Counted from the stretch's first letter, positions 8,154 to 17,995 are shown. The stretch: 64,000 nucleotides of DNA from Stenotrophomonas maltophilia (GCF_002799245.1 NZ_NEQV01000004.1:473473-537472); one strand, 5' to 3'. Notes: a model not told the origin generated them from the letters alone. Translations and numbers: made by a program.

Positions 8154-9059
8154 ATGTCGGCTCCCCCCTCTTCGTCTGCGGCTGCCCCCCGGGGTGGCCT
8201 TGTCGCGCTGGCCCTGCTGCTGGTCTATGTGGTCTGGGGCTCGACCTACCTGGGTATCGCCAAGGCCCTGCACGGCGGTGCGCTGCCGCTGACGATGGTC
8301 TCCGGCAGCCGGTTCATCATTGCCGGCGGGGTGATGTTCGCGGCGCTGCGGTTGTTCTGGAAGCTGCCGAAACCGACGCTGCGGCAGTGGCGCAATCTGG
8401 TGGTGATGGGCGTGACCATGCTGGTGCTGGGCAACGGCATGGTGGTACTGGCCGAGCGCGAGGTGTCTTCGGGCCTGGCCGCCACCGCGGTGGCCTCGGT
8501 GCCGCTGTGGATGGCGCTGTTCTCGGCACTGCGCGGGCAGCATGCCAGCCGCGGTGAGTGGCTGGGTATCGCCATCGGCTTCCTGGGCGTGGTCTGGCTC
8601 AACGCCGGCAGCAGCCTGACCGCCTCGCCGACCGGGTTGGTGCTGCTGCTGATCGCGCCGATTGGCTGGGCGTTCGGTTCGGTGTGGGCACGCGGGCTGG
8701 ACCTGCCTGGGCCGTTCATGACCGCGGCCGGGCAGATGATCTGCGGCGGCGTGCTGCTGGTGCTGATCGGCCTGGCGGTGGGCGAGCGCCCGACCACGCT
8801 GCCCGACACCGGCGGCCTGCTGGCGATGGCCTACCTGTGCGTGTTCGGCTCGATCGTCGCGTTCACCGCCTACGTGTGGCTGCTGCAGAACGTGCGCCCG
8901 GCGCTGGCCGGCAGCTATGCGTACGTCAACCCGGTGATCGCGGTGCTGCTGGGCGCGCTGCTCAACGGTGAGCGGTTCGGCTGGCGCGACCTGCTGGCGA
9001 TGGCGGTGATACTCCTGGGCGTGGTGGTACTGACAATGGCAAGGACGAGAAAGAAGTGA
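8154..9059 (+). CDS. yedA: EamA family drug/metabolite transporter (YedA-like)
   Basis: A 301-residue ten-helix DMT-superfamily permease with two EamA repeats. The first begins LLLVYVVWGSTYLGIAKAL, the WGSTY signature of YedA-type exporters, and continues with GSRFIIAGG. The second repeat begins near GLVLLLIAPIGWAFGSVWAR and ends with AYVNPVIAVLLGALLNGE. Related proteins export amino acids or small metabolites; the substrate here is not predictable. Its stop codon overlaps or nearly abuts the next gene, rarD, so two DMT permeases are translated from one mRNA. The upstream divergent gap to kgtP (7930-8153) should hold both promoters. Confidence 0.85.
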   Translation: MSAPPSSSAAAPRGGLVALALLLVYVVWGSTYLGIAKALHGGALPLTMVSGSRFIIAGGVMFAALRLFWKLPKPTLRQWRNLVVMGVTMLVLGNGMVVLAEREVSSGLAATAVASVPLWMALFSALRGQHASRGEWLGIAIGFLGVVWLNAGSSLTASPTGLVLLLIAPIGWAFGSVWARGLDLPGPFMTAAGQMICGGVLLVLIGLAVGERPTTLPDTGGLLAMAYLCVFGSIVAFTAYVWLLQNVRPALAGSYAYVNPVIAVLLGALLNGERFGWRDLLAMAVILLGVVVLTMARTRKK

Positions 9060-9061
9060 GC

Positions 9062-9949
9062 ATGGACGAGAAAGAACAACGCCGGGGCCTGCTGGTCACT
9101 GCGTCCACCTTCGTGATCTGGGGCCTGGTGCCGGTGTACTGGCACCTGCTCAACGAGGTGCCCTCGTTCCAGATCATTGCCCACCGCATCATCTGGAGCA
9201 CCGTGATGGTGCTGGGCTGGCTGTTGATCAGCTCGCGCCTGGGCTGGTGGCAGAAGATCGCCGCGCAGCCGCGCGCGCTGCCGATCCTGCTGGTGTCGAG
9301 CCTGACCATCGCCTTCAACTGGGGCCTGTACATCTGGGCGATCAATGCCGGCCACGTCATCGAGACCAGCCTGGGTTACTTCATCAACCCGCTGGTGAAC
9401 GTGTTGCTGGGGGTGCTGGTGCTGAAGGAGCGGCTGCGCCGCCTGCAGTGGGTAGCGGTGGCGATGGCGGCGGTGGGCGTGGCCTGGCTGACCATCGACG
9501 CCGGCACGCCGCCGTGGATCGCGCTGGGCCTGGCCTGTTCGTTCGGCCTGTATGGCCTGCTGCGCAAGCTGGTCTCGGTCGACCCGGTGGCGGGCCTGGG
9601 CGTGGAAAGCCTGTACCTGTTCCTGCCCGCGCTGGCCTTCGCCATCTGGGCCGAAAACGGCCATGGCGGCGCGTTCTTCCATGGCTGGGGCTGGCGCAAC
9701 GACCTGCTGCTGATCTTCGGCGGCGCGATCACCGCGGTGCCGCTGATCGGCTTCGCTTACGGCGTGAAGCGCATTCCGCTGTCGCTGGTCGGGATCCTGC
9801 AGTACATCGCGCCGAGCCTGCAGCTGCTGCTGGGCGTGTTCTTCTTCCACGAAGCGTTCGACACTGCCAAGGCGATCGGCTTTGCCGCGATCTGGGCCGG
9901 GCTGGTGCTGTTCGTCGGCGACAACATCCGCACGATGCGCAAGCGGTAG
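9062..9949 (+). CDS. rarD: RarD family EamA transporter
   Basis: A 295-residue permease, cytoplasmic end first (MDEKEQRRG), with ten predicted helices. It shows the RarD signatures FVIWGLVPVYWHLL, AHRIIWSTV, NWGLYIWAINAGHVIETSLG and YFINPLVNVLLG. RarD proteins belong to the drug/metabolite exporters and were named for chloramphenicol sensitivity; their physiological substrate is unclear. ATG at 9062 has AAGAAG five bases upstream. A GTG at 9056 overlapping the yedA stop is the alternative. A terminator-like REP element follows immediately. Confidence 0.88.
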   Translation: MDEKEQRRGLLVTASTFVIWGLVPVYWHLLNEVPSFQIIAHRIIWSTVMVLGWLLISSRLGWWQKIAAQPRALPILLVSSLTIAFNWGLYIWAINAGHVIETSLGYFINPLVNVLLGVLVLKERLRRLQWVAVAMAAVGVAWLTIDAGTPPWIALGLACSFGLYGLLRKLVSVDPVAGLGVESLYLFLPALAFAIWAENGHGGAFFHGWGWRNDLLLIFGGAITAVPLIGFAYGVKRIPLSLVGILQYIAPSLQLLLGVFFFHEAFDTAKAIGFAAIWAGLVLFVGDNIRTMRKR

Positions 9950-9962
9950 CGCTGGCGGCGCT

Positions 9963-10005
9963 GCGGGGCCGGATCCCTTCGCAGGGCGAAGGGATCCGAC
10001 CCCGC
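9963..10005. repeat. REP-like palindrome of the GGATCCCTTCGC class
   Basis: A 20-bp arm, GCGGGGCCGGATCCCTTCGC, pairs with its near-complement across an AGG loop, with one G-T mismatch. Related copies lie at 13230-13270 and 37765-37803. It sits between the convergent rarD and TonB-receptor genes. Confidence 0.75.
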
Positions 10006-10013
10006 TTCCACCC

Positions 10014-10042
10014 AAAAAAGAACGGCGCCCCGAAGGGCGCCG
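10014..10042 (-). terminator. Terminator of the TonB-dependent receptor gene
   Basis: On the minus strand CGGCGCCC/GGGCGCCG (8-bp stem, TTCG loop) is followed by TCTTTTTTG. It lies 60 bases after the receptor stop codon. Confidence 0.8.
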
Positions 10043-10102
10043 CTCTGCTTCCATCCACGGCCAGGAGAGAGGGATGGCCGTGGCGGGAACGCGGTTGCAG
10101 GC

Positions 10103-12928
10103 TTAGAAGCGCTGCTGGTACTTCATGTACATGAAGCGGCCGATGTCGAAGCCACCGTAGTAGGTGAAGCTGCTGTTCGGCTGGCTGTACATGATCGGGC
10201 CCTGGTGGTTGAACACGTTGTTCACGCCCAGCGACACGGTGCCATCCCACGGCAGGCTGTAACGCACCTGCAGGTCGTGGAAGGTGTTGGAGCCCACCTT
10301 GTTGGTCGGCGACGCGCTGGTATACGACGAGTTGAAGCCCGGCATGTTGCACTCGTCCATGTACGAGCACTTCTCCTTCATGCTGGAGTAGTAGCGTGCG
10401 GTCCAGCCGATGCCGAGGTCGCCGTACTGCCAATCCAGGTTGAAGGTGGAGCGCACGCGGAAGTCGCCGCCCCAACCGGTACGCTGTTCCACCGGGGTGG
10501 TGGCGGCGCTGTCGTTGCGCTGCTCCAGGTAGTCGGTGTAGGTGGTGTTCCAGTTGACGGCGAGCTTGCCGAACGCGGTTTCCGGCAGGCGGTAGCGCAC
10601 GTTGATGTCATAGCCGGCGGTTTCGCGGTAGCCCGCGTTGACCAGCGAGCGGTCCAGCGAAGTGACCTGGCCGTTGCTGCCACGGGCGAAGCGGCCGCAG
10701 GCAGCATCCGAACCCTGCACGTAGCACTGTTCCAGGATGTTGGTGGCCGACTCACCGACGATGGCGTTGTCGATGCGGATCTTCCACCAGTCCAGGCTGA
10801 CGTCCAGGCCCTGCACGAAGTCCGGGCTGTAGACCAGGCCCACGGTCCAGGTCTTGGCGGTTTCCGGCTTCAGGTTCGGGTTGGAACCCGAGCTGAAATC
10901 GGTGGTGGCCTGCTGGCCGGGCTTGGTGGCCACGCTGCCATCGCTGTTGAGCTGGCGGAAGTTGGCCGGCACCTTCAGCGCCTGGCAACGGGCGGCCACG
11001 GCCGCGCTGGTGGCGGCGGTACCGAAGGAGGTATCGCACGGGTCGGTGAACGAGTCGCGGCTGCTGACGGTGCCGCCGTACAGGTCATCCACGGTTGGCG
11101 CACGGAAGCCGGTGCCGTAGGTGGCGCGCACCAGCAGGCTGTCGATCGGCTTCCACTTCAGGCCGAACTTGCTGTTGGTGGTCGAACCGAAGTTGTTGTA
11201 GTCGGAGTAGCGGCCGGCCATGTCCAGCGACAGTTCGCGGGCGAACGGCAGGTCGGCCAGCAGCGGCACCTGCAGTTCCAGGTAGACCTCGTTGAGCGAG
11301 TAGTTGCCGCGGGTCGGCTGGCCGCCGGTGCCGGCGATCTCACCCTTCTGCACCATCATGTCCGGGGTGTAGCTGGCTTCCTCGCTGCGGTGCTCGAAGC
11401 CCATCGCGGCCAGGATGTCGCCGGCCGGCAGGGTGAACAGCGAGCCGGAGATGTTGCCGCTGGCGACCTTGGTGGTGCTCTGCATCTTGTCGACGAAGCG
11501 GGTGAACAGGTAGTCCTGCACATCCTGGTTGCTCAGCGAGCCCGGGCCGGTGTAACCCATCGGGGCGGCCGGGTTCCACGGCACGCAGCCGGCGATCACC
11601 GCACCCGGTGCACCGCAACGGGCCACGTTGCCGTCCATGAAGGACGGGCCGACGGCCAGGTTGACGTGCGGCTGGTACATGCTGCCGGTACCGATGCGCT
11701 CGCCTTCGTTGCGGTTGTACATGTAGTTGACGTTCCAGTCCCAGTACCGCGAACCGGTTTCGAAGCTGCCTTCCAGGCCGATGCTGGCGCGCTTGGTTTC
11801 CAGGTTGTTCTCGGTGCCGCGCGGCAGTTCCTCGGTGCGGTGCGCGAACAGCGCGTCCTGGCCCCACAGGTTGAACGCGCTGTCCTTGGACAGGGCGGCA
11901 CGGCTGCCATTGCGGGCCTGTGCGGCGCTGACCGAGTACGGGTAGCCGGCCAGGTGCTTGGTCGACTCGCGCTTGCTGTACAGCGCGTCGGCGACGATGC
12001 GCAGGTTGTCGGTGATCGAGAAGCCACCGTTGGCGAACACCGAGGTGCGCTCCAGGCCGGTCAGCAGGCTCATGTTCGACTTGGTGTTGGCACCATCGGC
12101 CGGATCCGGCGCATGGAAGTTGCCGGCCTTGCCCGGGTCGCCGCCCGGGCCCACGGTCAGGTTCTTGCCACCGACGGTGACGTAGCCCCACGGGGTGTTG
12201 CCGTTCAGGCCATCGTTCGGGTGACGCGGGCCGTTGGTGTAACGGCTGAATTCGCGGTCCTTGCCCAGCACCTCGTCTTCCTTGGTGCGCTCGGCGCCCA
12301 CGCTGAACCAGCCGCGTTCGAAGGTCTTGCCGAAGGTCGCGCTGTAGGCGCGCTTCTGGCCGTCACCCTGGCCGTACTGGCCCACATAGACGCTGGCTTC
12401 GCCGCCATCGAAATTCTTGCGGGTGATGATGTTGACCACACCGGCGATGGCATCGGAGCCGTACAGCGCGGAGGCGCCGTCGGTCAGCACTTCCACGCGC
12501 TCGACGATGGACGACGGGATCGAGGCCAGGTCGGAGTAGCCGCCGGCGCTGACGCCCATGCGGCGGCCGTCGATCAGCACCAGGCTGCGTTCCGGGCCCA
12601 GGTTGCGCAGGCTCACGTACATGCCGCCGAAATCGCGCGAAGAGGTCAGCGACGAGGCGCGGCTCATGCTCGGCGCACCGGCGGCAGGAATGTCCTGCAG
12701 GATGTCGGCGACGTTGACGTAGCCCTTCTTCTCGATCTCGGCGCGGTTGAGCGCGACCACCGGCTGTGCGGTTTCGACACTGGCCTGGCGGATGCGCGAG
12801 CCGGTGATTTCGATGCGGTCGAGGTTGGTCGGGGTATCGCCGGCGCTCTGTGCGAAGGCGGGGGTGCTGCAGCTGGCGGCCAGCGCGATGACGATCGCGT
12901 TGCGCAGCGGATTGGTTTTCAGGGACAT
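10103..12928 (-). CDS. TonB-dependent outer-membrane receptor
   Basis: A 941-residue outer-membrane transporter. The signal peptide runs about residues 1-26 (NAIVIALAASCSTPAFAQ). A TonB-box-like DRIEITGSRIRQ comes next, then the plug domain (ADILQDIPAAG, GGMYVSLRNLGPERSLVLID, RRMGV, IVERVEVLTDGASALYGSDA, VVNIIT). The remaining ~700 residues form the 22-strand barrel, ending in the aromatic KYQQRF expected of barrel proteins. The plug resembles the large xanthomonad TBDR group implicated in uptake of siderophores, peptides or plant carbohydrates. No local gene fixes the ligand. ATG at 12928 is used; an upstream in-frame ATG at 12958 would put ten non-signal residues in front. It is monocistronic. 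Confidence 0.93.
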   Translation of the reverse strand: MSLKTNPLRNAIVIALAASCSTPAFAQSAGDTPTNLDRIEITGSRIRQASVETAQPVVALNRAEIEKKGYVNVADILQDIPAAGAPSMSRASSLTSSRDFGGMYVSLRNLGPERSLVLIDGRRMGVSAGGYSDLASIPSSIVERVEVLTDGASALYGSDAIAGVVNIITRKNFDGGEASVYVGQYGQGDGQKRAYSATFGKTFERGWFSVGAERTKEDEVLGKDREFSRYTNGPRHPNDGLNGNTPWGYVTVGGKNLTVGPGGDPGKAGNFHAPDPADGANTKSNMSLLTGLERTSVFANGGFSITDNLRIVADALYSKRESTKHLAGYPYSVSAAQARNGSRAALSKDSAFNLWGQDALFAHRTEELPRGTENNLETKRASIGLEGSFETGSRYWDWNVNYMYNRNEGERIGTGSMYQPHVNLAVGPSFMDGNVARCGAPGAVIAGCVPWNPAAPMGYTGPGSLSNQDVQDYLFTRFVDKMQSTTKVASGNISGSLFTLPAGDILAAMGFEHRSEEASYTPDMMVQKGEIAGTGGQPTRGNYSLNEVYLELQVPLLADLPFARELSLDMAGRYSDYNNFGSTTNSKFGLKWKPIDSLLVRATYGTGFRAPTVDDLYGGTVSSRDSFTDPCDTSFGTAATSAAVAARCQALKVPANFRQLNSDGSVATKPGQQATTDFSSGSNPNLKPETAKTWTVGLVYSPDFVQGLDVSLDWWKIRIDNAIVGESATNILEQCYVQGSDAACGRFARGSNGQVTSLDRSLVNAGYRETAGYDINVRYRLPETAFGKLAVNWNTTYTDYLEQRNDSAATTPVEQRTGWGGDFRVRSTFNLDWQYGDLGIGWTARYYSSMKEKCSYMDECNMPGFNSSYTSASPTNKVGSNTFHDLQVRYSLPWDGTVSLGVNNVFNHQGPIMYSQPNSSFTYYGGFDIGRFMYMKYQQRF

Positions 12929-13275
12929 CCGTGAAATCTCGTGTTTCAGTAAAAACAAGCGCCCGTTCTATGGGCGCGTGGGGTGCTGCAAACCAACGTG
13001 GGGGGCGCGATTCTAGAGTGTTTCCATTCGTAACTGTTTGTCTCGACGCCGCTGGACGTGCGCGAAAATGAATCGCAACCAACAATCCACAGATGCGCTG
13101 TGCGCAGCGTCACGCGCGCTGCGTTTGCGATGGGCAGAGGCATCGATAGCGGCGGATTTCCGGCGATCTGTAGCAGCGTGTGCGCGCAGGCATTCATCCA
13201 CGCATGGCGTGGATCTACTGCACCGAGATCGGGGTCAGATCCCTTCGCGTAGCGAAGGGATCTGACCCCGCCAAC
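12929..13275. other. Intergenic region between receptor gene and ABC permease gene
   Basis: No coding sequence is visible. The left part (about 12929-13130) should carry the receptor promoter on the minus strand. I could not see a convincing -35/-10 pair, a Fur box or a B12 riboswitch. A small SMAG-like palindrome (ATCCACGC/GCGTGGAT) sits at 13196-13214, followed by a GGATCCCTTCGC-class repeat. Confidence 0.5.
13230..13270. repeat. Perfect REP-like palindrome (GGGGTCAGATCCCTTCGC class)
   Basis: A 19-bp arm (CGGGGTCAGATCCCTTCGC, 13230-13248) pairs perfectly with 13252-13270 across GTA. It is the most intact of three copies in the window. Confidence 0.85.
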
Positions 13276-13306
13276 GAAAAAAGGGACGGAGCCTTCGCTC
13301 CGTCCC
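13276..13306 (-). terminator. Terminator of the ABC export operon
   Basis: A minus-strand hairpin, GGGACGGAGC/GCTCCGTCCC with a four-base loop (13283-13306), runs into a T-rich tract (complement of 13276-13282). It lies 35 bases beyond the stop of the last permease gene. Confidence 0.85.
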
Positions 13307-13340
13307 CCTGCGGGATGCGCAGTCCATCGCTGCGTGATGC

Positions 13341-14663
13341 TCAGGTTTCGCGCAGCGCCGTAGTGATCGGCAAACGCGCCGCGCGCAGTGCCGGGAACAG
13401 GCCGCCGACCAGGCCGATGCCCAGTGCCCATTTCAGGCCGGTCCACAGCAGTTCCGGCGACACGTGGAACTTGAACACCACCGCGCTGAAGTTGCTGCCG
13501 ATGGTGGACACGCTGTAGCCATTGAACAGCAGCCATGCGACCGCACACCCGAGCAGGCCGCCGAGCAGCGCCAGCAGCATCGTCTCCAGCATCACCGCGG
13601 TCACCACCGGCAGGCCGCGGAAGCCGATCGCGCGCATGGTGGCGATTTCGCGCGCGCGCGTGGCCACCGCCGCATACATGGTGTTGAGCGCGCCGAACAC
13701 TGCACCGACCGCCATGATCGTGCCGATCACCTTGCCGAGGATGTCGATCAGCTTGGTCAGCCCGCCGCCCTGCTTGCCGTAGTAGACGCGGGTGGTTTCC
13801 ACGTCCAGTTTCAGGCGCGGGTCGGCGGCGACGGCTGCCTTGAACTGCTCGAAGCCGGCCTTGCCCTCGGTGCGTACGCTGATCGACTGCCAGGCACTGC
13901 GCTGGTAGGTGGTGGCCAGCGTATCGGCGTCGGTCCACAGTTCCGAATCATGCGCATCACCGGTGGCGAACACGCCGACCACGGTCCAGGTCTGGTTGCC
14001 CAGGTTCAGCGTCTTGCCGACCTCCATGTTGCGGAACTGGCCCTTCGCACCCTGGCCGACCACGATCTCGCGCAGGCCGGGGGCGAATTTGCGGCCTTCG
14101 ATGATCTTGACCTTGTCATGCACCGCCCACGCCTGTGGGCCGACGCCGCGGAACTGCGCGTTGACGTCGGTGCCATCGGACTTCGACACCAGGTTGACCA
14201 CCTGCGACAGCTCCGGCGACAACAGCGGCCGGCCCTGTGCATCGCGGCTGATGCCCGGCAGGGTGGACAGCGTCGGTACCTGCTCGCGGGTGATCACCGA
14301 GTTGGTTTCGGCCTGCGAGCCACCGCGCAGCACGATGGCGGTGGTGTCGTCGCCGGTGTTGTTGAGCGTGGCCTGGAAGCCTTCGCCCATCGCCAGCATC
14401 GCCACCAGCACGCCGACCACGCCGGCGATGCCGACTACGATCACCGAGGAGGCGCCCCAGCGCTGCGGCAGGCTGGCCACACCGATGCGGGTGGCGGCCA
14501 GGGCCAGCCGTCCGCCACGGGTCAGCAGCAGCCACAGCGCCAGCAGCACGGCCACGGCCAGCACGCCGATCCACGGCAGGCTGATCCAGAGCACCAGGCC
14601 GATCACCAGCAGCAGCACGGTGACCGCGTTGCCCAACCACTTCTTGAGTTTGCTCTTGAACAT
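13341..14663 (-). CDS. ABC transporter permease (FtsX/MacB type), distal
   Basis: A 440-residue permease. Unlike the next gene it starts with an extra N-terminal hydrophobic pair (AVTVLLLVIGLVLWISLPWIGVL) before the usual start of the family fold. There follow a MacB-like periplasmic core domain (LRGGSQAETNSVITREQV, GRKFAPGLREIVVGQGA) and the FtsX triad of helices near the C-terminus (GTIMAVGAVFGALNTMYAAV, REIATMRAIGFRGLPV, PALRAARLPI). The REIATMRAIGF motif is the conserved cytoplasmic coupling segment. It probably pairs with the preceding permease and the LolD/MacB-like ATPase to export or extract an envelope substrate. It is the last gene of the four-gene operon. Confidence 0.88.
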   Translation of the reverse strand: MFKSKLKKWLGNAVTVLLLVIGLVLWISLPWIGVLAVAVLLALWLLLTRGGRLALAATRIGVASLPQRWGASSVIVVGIAGVVGVLVAMLAMGEGFQATLNNTGDDTTAIVLRGGSQAETNSVITREQVPTLSTLPGISRDAQGRPLLSPELSQVVNLVSKSDGTDVNAQFRGVGPQAWAVHDKVKIIEGRKFAPGLREIVVGQGAKGQFRNMEVGKTLNLGNQTWTVVGVFATGDAHDSELWTDADTLATTYQRSAWQSISVRTEGKAGFEQFKAAVAADPRLKLDVETTRVYYGKQGGGLTKLIDILGKVIGTIMAVGAVFGALNTMYAAVATRAREIATMRAIGFRGLPVVTAVMLETMLLALLGGLLGCAVAWLLFNGYSVSTIGSNFSAVVFKFHVSPELLWTGLKWALGIGLVGGLFPALRAARLPITTALRET

Positions 14664-14676
14664 GTCGGTGTCCTCC

Positions 14677-15834
14677 TCAGCGGCCGGCCAGTGCGTCGAC
14701 GATCTTCAGGCGCTTGGCACGCAGCGCCGGCAGCAGGCCGACGATGATGCCGATCACCACGATCAGGCCCAGCCCCATCAGCCAGGTTGGCGTGGGCACG
14801 TGCGGTGGCAGCATGCCTATGCTCTTCGGACTGATCACCGGCAGGATCAGCGCAGCCAGGCCCATGCCGATCAGGCCCCCGAGGCCGATCAGCAGCACCG
14901 ACTCCACCATCACCAGGGTCAGCACGGTGCTGTCCTTGAAGCCCAGTGTCTTCAGCGTGGCCAGCTCCGGCACGCGCTCGCGCACCGCCTGTGCCATGGT
15001 GTTGCCGGTCAGCAGCAGCAGGGTGAAGAACACCGCGCCCATGATCGAGGTGACGATCATGCCGATATCCGCGAACTGCTTGACGAAGGCCTGCTGGAAC
15101 GCCGATTCGGTCTGGGTCTTGGTCTCGTGGTCGGAGTTGGCCGAGATCGCATCGATGGCCTGCGCCACCCGCGAGGAGTGGTCGGGGTTGTCCAGCGTCA
15201 CCGTGTACCAGCTCACCTGGTTCTTGATGTAATCGTTGGATTCATCGAAGTACTTCCAGTTCATCATCAACTGGCGTTCTTCGTTTGCCGCCAGCGCGCG
15301 GTCCTTGGAGCGGTAGATGCCCTTCAGCTCCAGCGGCCAGTCGTTGCTGCCGCCGCGCGGGAAGATCGTCGCCTGCAGTGGGATGGTATCGCCGATCTTC
15401 CAGCCGAACTGCTTGGCCAGGGTCTCGCCGACGATGGCGCCGGTGCGGGTCTGCTTCCAGTCTTCCAGCTGTGCCGGGTCGATCTGCAGTTCGCGGTAGA
15501 CATCGAAGTAGTTGGGTGACACCGAGAAGTTCGGGAAGAAGTTCTTTGGGTCCTGGTAGATGCCGCCGAACCACATGCCGTAGGCCACGTCGCGCACGCC
15601 GGCCACCTGGCGGATCTGGGTTTCCAGGCGGATCGGCAGCGACTGGGTGATCGACAGCCGCGAGGCCACCACCAGGCGGTTGGCGCCTTCCACGCTGCCA
15701 CCCGACGAGAACGCCACGCGCACCGAATCGAGCATGCCGAACAGCAGGAACGCGGCCACCACCGACAGCAGGGTCAGCAGGGTACGGGTGCGGCTGCGGA
15801 ACAGCTGTGCCCACACCAACGAGAAGTATTTCAT
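14677..15834 (-). CDS. ABC transporter permease (FtsX/MacB type), proximal
   Basis: A 385-residue permease with an N-terminal helix ([21 protein letters not shown]) and a periplasmic MacB_PCD-like domain of about 200 residues ([38 protein letters not shown]). The C-terminal FtsX domain has three helices and the coupling motif [16 protein letters not shown]. The family moves lipoproteins, peptides or drugs between the inner membrane and periplasm by mechanotransmission. It ends 13 bases before the second permease and starts 14 bases after the ATPase gene, so the three are translated as one set. Two distinct permeases suggest a heterodimer, as in LolCE. Confidence 0.88.
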   Translation of the reverse strand: MKYFSLVWAQLFRSRTRTLLTLLSVVAAFLLFGMLDSVRVAFSSGGSVEGANRLVVASRLSITQSLPIRLETQIRQVAGVRDVAYGMWFGGIYQDPKNFFPNFSVSPNYFDVYRELQIDPAQLEDWKQTRTGAIVGETLAKQFGWKIGDTIPLQATIFPRGGSNDWPLELKGIYRSKDRALAANEERQLMMNWKYFDESNDYIKNQVSWYTVTLDNPDHSSRVAQAIDAISANSDHETKTQTESAFQQAFVKQFADIGMIVTSIMGAVFFTLLLLTGNTMAQAVRERVPELATLKTLGFKDSTVLTLVMVESVLLIGLGGLIGMGLAALILPVISPKSIGMLPPHVPTPTWLMGLGLIVVIGIIVGLLPALRAKRLKIVDALAGR

Positions 15835-15848
15835 CGCCGTGGCCTCCG

Positions 15849-16538
15849 TCAGTGGGCCAGCGGCGCGTCGGCCAGCTCGCCCTTGTCCAGGTGCACCGTG
15901 TGCGTGGCGTACTCGGCGGCCTTCGGGTCATGGGTGACCATGATGATGGTCTTGCCGTGTTCGCGGTTGAGCTGCTGCAGCAGGCCGAGGATCTCCTCGG
16001 CGGATTGGCGGTCGAGGTCGCCGGTCGGTTCGTCGCAGATCAGGAAGGTCGGGTCGGAGACGATCGCGCGGGCGATCGCCACGCGCTGCTGCTGGCCGCC
16101 GGACAGCTCATTCGGGCGATGGCTGCGGCGGTCGGCCAGGCCAACCAGGGTCAGCGCGATTTCCGCATTGCGGCGCCGCTGGGCGGCATTGAGGTGGGTC
16201 AGCAGCAGCGGCAGCTCCACGTTCTTCTGTGCGGTCAGCATGGGCATCAGGTTGTAGAACTGGAATACGAAGCCGACGTGGTGGCTGCGCCAGGTCGACA
16301 GCTGGCCGCCGCTCATCTGGTCGATGCGCTCGCCTTCGATGCTGATCTCGCCGCCGCTGGGGTTGTCCAGGCCGCCGATCAGGTTGAGCAGGGTGGTCTT
16401 GCCCGAGCCGGACGGGCCCATCAGCGCGACGAAGTCGCCGCTGGCGATGTCCAGGTCGATGCCGTGCAGCACCTGCACTTTCTCGGGGCCACGCTGGTAG
16501 GTCTTGGTGATGTTGCGCAGTGAAACCAGGGTCGACAT
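15849..16538 (-). CDS. ABC transporter ATPase (LolD/MacB-like)
   Basis: A 229-residue ATPase of the lipoprotein/macrolide export class. Visible motifs are Walker [13 protein letters not shown] (about 41-52), Q-loop VFQFYNLMP, signature [14 protein letters not shown], Walker [13 protein letters not shown], and the switch His in [11 protein letters not shown]. The N-terminus [20 protein letters not shown] is typical of LolD-family proteins. It powers the two permeases encoded directly downstream, and lies about 100 bases after the membrane-fusion adaptor gene, which fits a MacA-MacB style tripartite exporter with split ATPase and permease chains. All catalytic residues are present. Confidence 0.93.
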   Translation of the reverse strand: MSTLVSLRNITKTYQRGPEKVQVLHGIDLDIASGDFVALMGPSGSGKTTLLNLIGGLDNPSGGEISIEGERIDQMSGGQLSTWRSHHVGFVFQFYNLMPMLTAQKNVELPLLLTHLNAAQRRRNAEIALTLVGLADRRSHRPNELSGGQQQRVAIARAIVSDPTFLICDEPTGDLDRQSAEEILGLLQQLNREHGKTIIMVTHDPKAAEYATHTVHLDKGELADAPLAH

Positions 16539-16640
16539 GGGTGGTTCTCCACGGAAGGCGGGAAACGGGGAAGCGCCGCGGCGATGGCCGCAGGCGTGCG
16601 TCGAGCGGTGCTGCCGGCGGCGCCCACGGGCGCCAGGCCG

Positions 16641-17888
16641 TTACTGCGCTTGTTTCTGTTGCACCTTGGCGCCATCGCGCAGCGTGTCCGGCGGGTTCAC
16701 CACCACCGGTTCACCCGCGCTCACGCCCTTGAGGATCTGGCGGTCCTTGCCCATCGCCTGGCCGGCCTCGACGGTGCGCTGCTGCACCCGGCTACCGTCA
16801 CCCAGCACGAAGGCCACCGAGGCACCCTCACGCTGCACTACGGCGCCGCCCGGCACGCGCACGCCTTGCGGCTTGGCGGCCACCTGCGGCTGCGCCTGTT
16901 CCAGGAAGCTGACCCGCACGCCCATTTCCGGCACGATGCGCGGGTCTTTCACCTTCAGCGCCACACGGACCTTCACCGTGGCCTTGCCGCGGTCGGCGGT
17001 GGGGATGATGGCGATCACCTCGCCGGGAATCTTCCATTCCGGGTAGGCATTGAGCGTGGCTTCCACCGGCATCTTCGGCTGCACGCGGCCGATGAAGGCC
17101 TCGCCGACCTCGACTTCGATCTCCAGCGAGTCCATGTCGACGATGGTGCCGATGCCGGTACGGGTGAAGCCGCCACCGGCCGACAGCGGCGAGACGATCT
17201 CACCCGGTTGCGCCGCCTTGGCGGTGACCACGCCGGAGAACGGTGCGCGCACCACGTTGTTGTCCACGCCGAGGTCGGCGATGGCCAGCTGGTCGTGGGC
17301 GACCTTGACGTTGCGCTGCGCCGTATCCAACTGCGCACGCAGGCTGTCGCGCTGGGCCACGGCCTGGTCGTACTGCGAGCGCGAGACCAGTTGCTGGCCG
17401 ACCAGCGCCTGCAGGCGGCTGGCTTCGGCGGCGGCCTGCTTCTGCTGTGCCTCCAGCCCGGCTACCTGGCTGCGTGCGGCCTGCAGCTGCGAGGCATACA
17501 GGCTGCGCTGCGCGTCGGCATCGATCGGGTCCAGCGTGGCCATCACCTGGCCGGCCTCGACCCGCATGCCTTCCTCGATCATCACTTCGCGTACCTTGCC
17601 GGTGATCTTGGCCGACACCGTGGCCATGCGCCGGGCAACCACATAGCCGCTGGCGTCGAGCACCGAGCTGCTGGCGCTGCCCTGCTGGATGGCCACCGCG
17701 GGGGCAGTTTCCACCTCCACGGCCGGTGCGCGGCCGAACAGGAAGGCCACGGCGGCGGCGATCAGCAACACGACCACGATGATCGCGATCCACAGCCCAC
17801 GGCGGCCACCGCCATTGCCTCCGGAGGCCGGCGGGGGCGATTTGCGGTCGATACGGAGTTCCTTCAACAGCTCGGCAGAAGCGTTCAT
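16641..17888 (-). CDS. HlyD/MacA-like periplasmic adaptor of an ABC exporter
   Basis: A 415-residue membrane-fusion protein. A short cytoplasmic tail (MNASAELLKELRIDRK) and one helix (GLWIAIIVVVLLIAAAVAFLFG, about 31-52) anchor it in the inner membrane. It continues with a barrel-sandwich half (SGYVVARRMATVSAKITGKV), a coiled-coil hairpin (about 115-195, rich in Gln/Ala), the returning lipoyl half (VRAPFSGVVTAKAAQPGEIV) and the beta-barrel region. ATG at 17888 is favoured because GGAACGA lies just upstream; an ATG at 17897 is an alternative. It is the first gene of the operon with the ABC ATPase and two permeases, so it should be their adaptor. Confidence 0.87.
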   Translation of the reverse strand: MNASAELLKELRIDRKSPPPASGGNGGGRRGLWIAIIVVVLLIAAAVAFLFGRAPAVEVETAPAVAIQQGSASSSVLDASGYVVARRMATVSAKITGKVREVMIEEGMRVEAGQVMATLDPIDADAQRSLYASQLQAARSQVAGLEAQQKQAAAEASRLQALVGQQLVSRSQYDQAVAQRDSLRAQLDTAQRNVKVAHDQLAIADLGVDNNVVRAPFSGVVTAKAAQPGEIVSPLSAGGGFTRTGIGTIVDMDSLEIEVEVGEAFIGRVQPKMPVEATLNAYPEWKIPGEVIAIIPTADRGKATVKVRVALKVKDPRIVPEMGVRVSFLEQAQPQVAAKPQGVRVPGGAVVQREGASVAFVLGDGSRVQQRTVEAGQAMGKDRQILKGVSAGEPVVVNPPDTLRDGAKVQQKQAQ

Positions 17889-17995
17889 TCGTTCCATCAC
17901 AGGCGTTCGGGCGGGTATGGCCGGAAGGGCGGACGGCGGCGGTTCCGGCGGTGAGCGTGCGGCACAGCATGCAGGCAGGCACAGCGATGACGGCA

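Noticed and set aside
10205..12934. A 909-codon open frame on the plus strand, antisense to the TonB receptor
   Set aside because: It is an antisense consequence of high GC and codon bias; the product is low in recognisable domains and the minus-strand frame encodes a convincing full-length receptor.
12929..13130. Cobalamin or other riboswitch upstream of the TonB receptor
   Set aside because: No B12-box or other recognisable aptamer core was seen on the minus strand.
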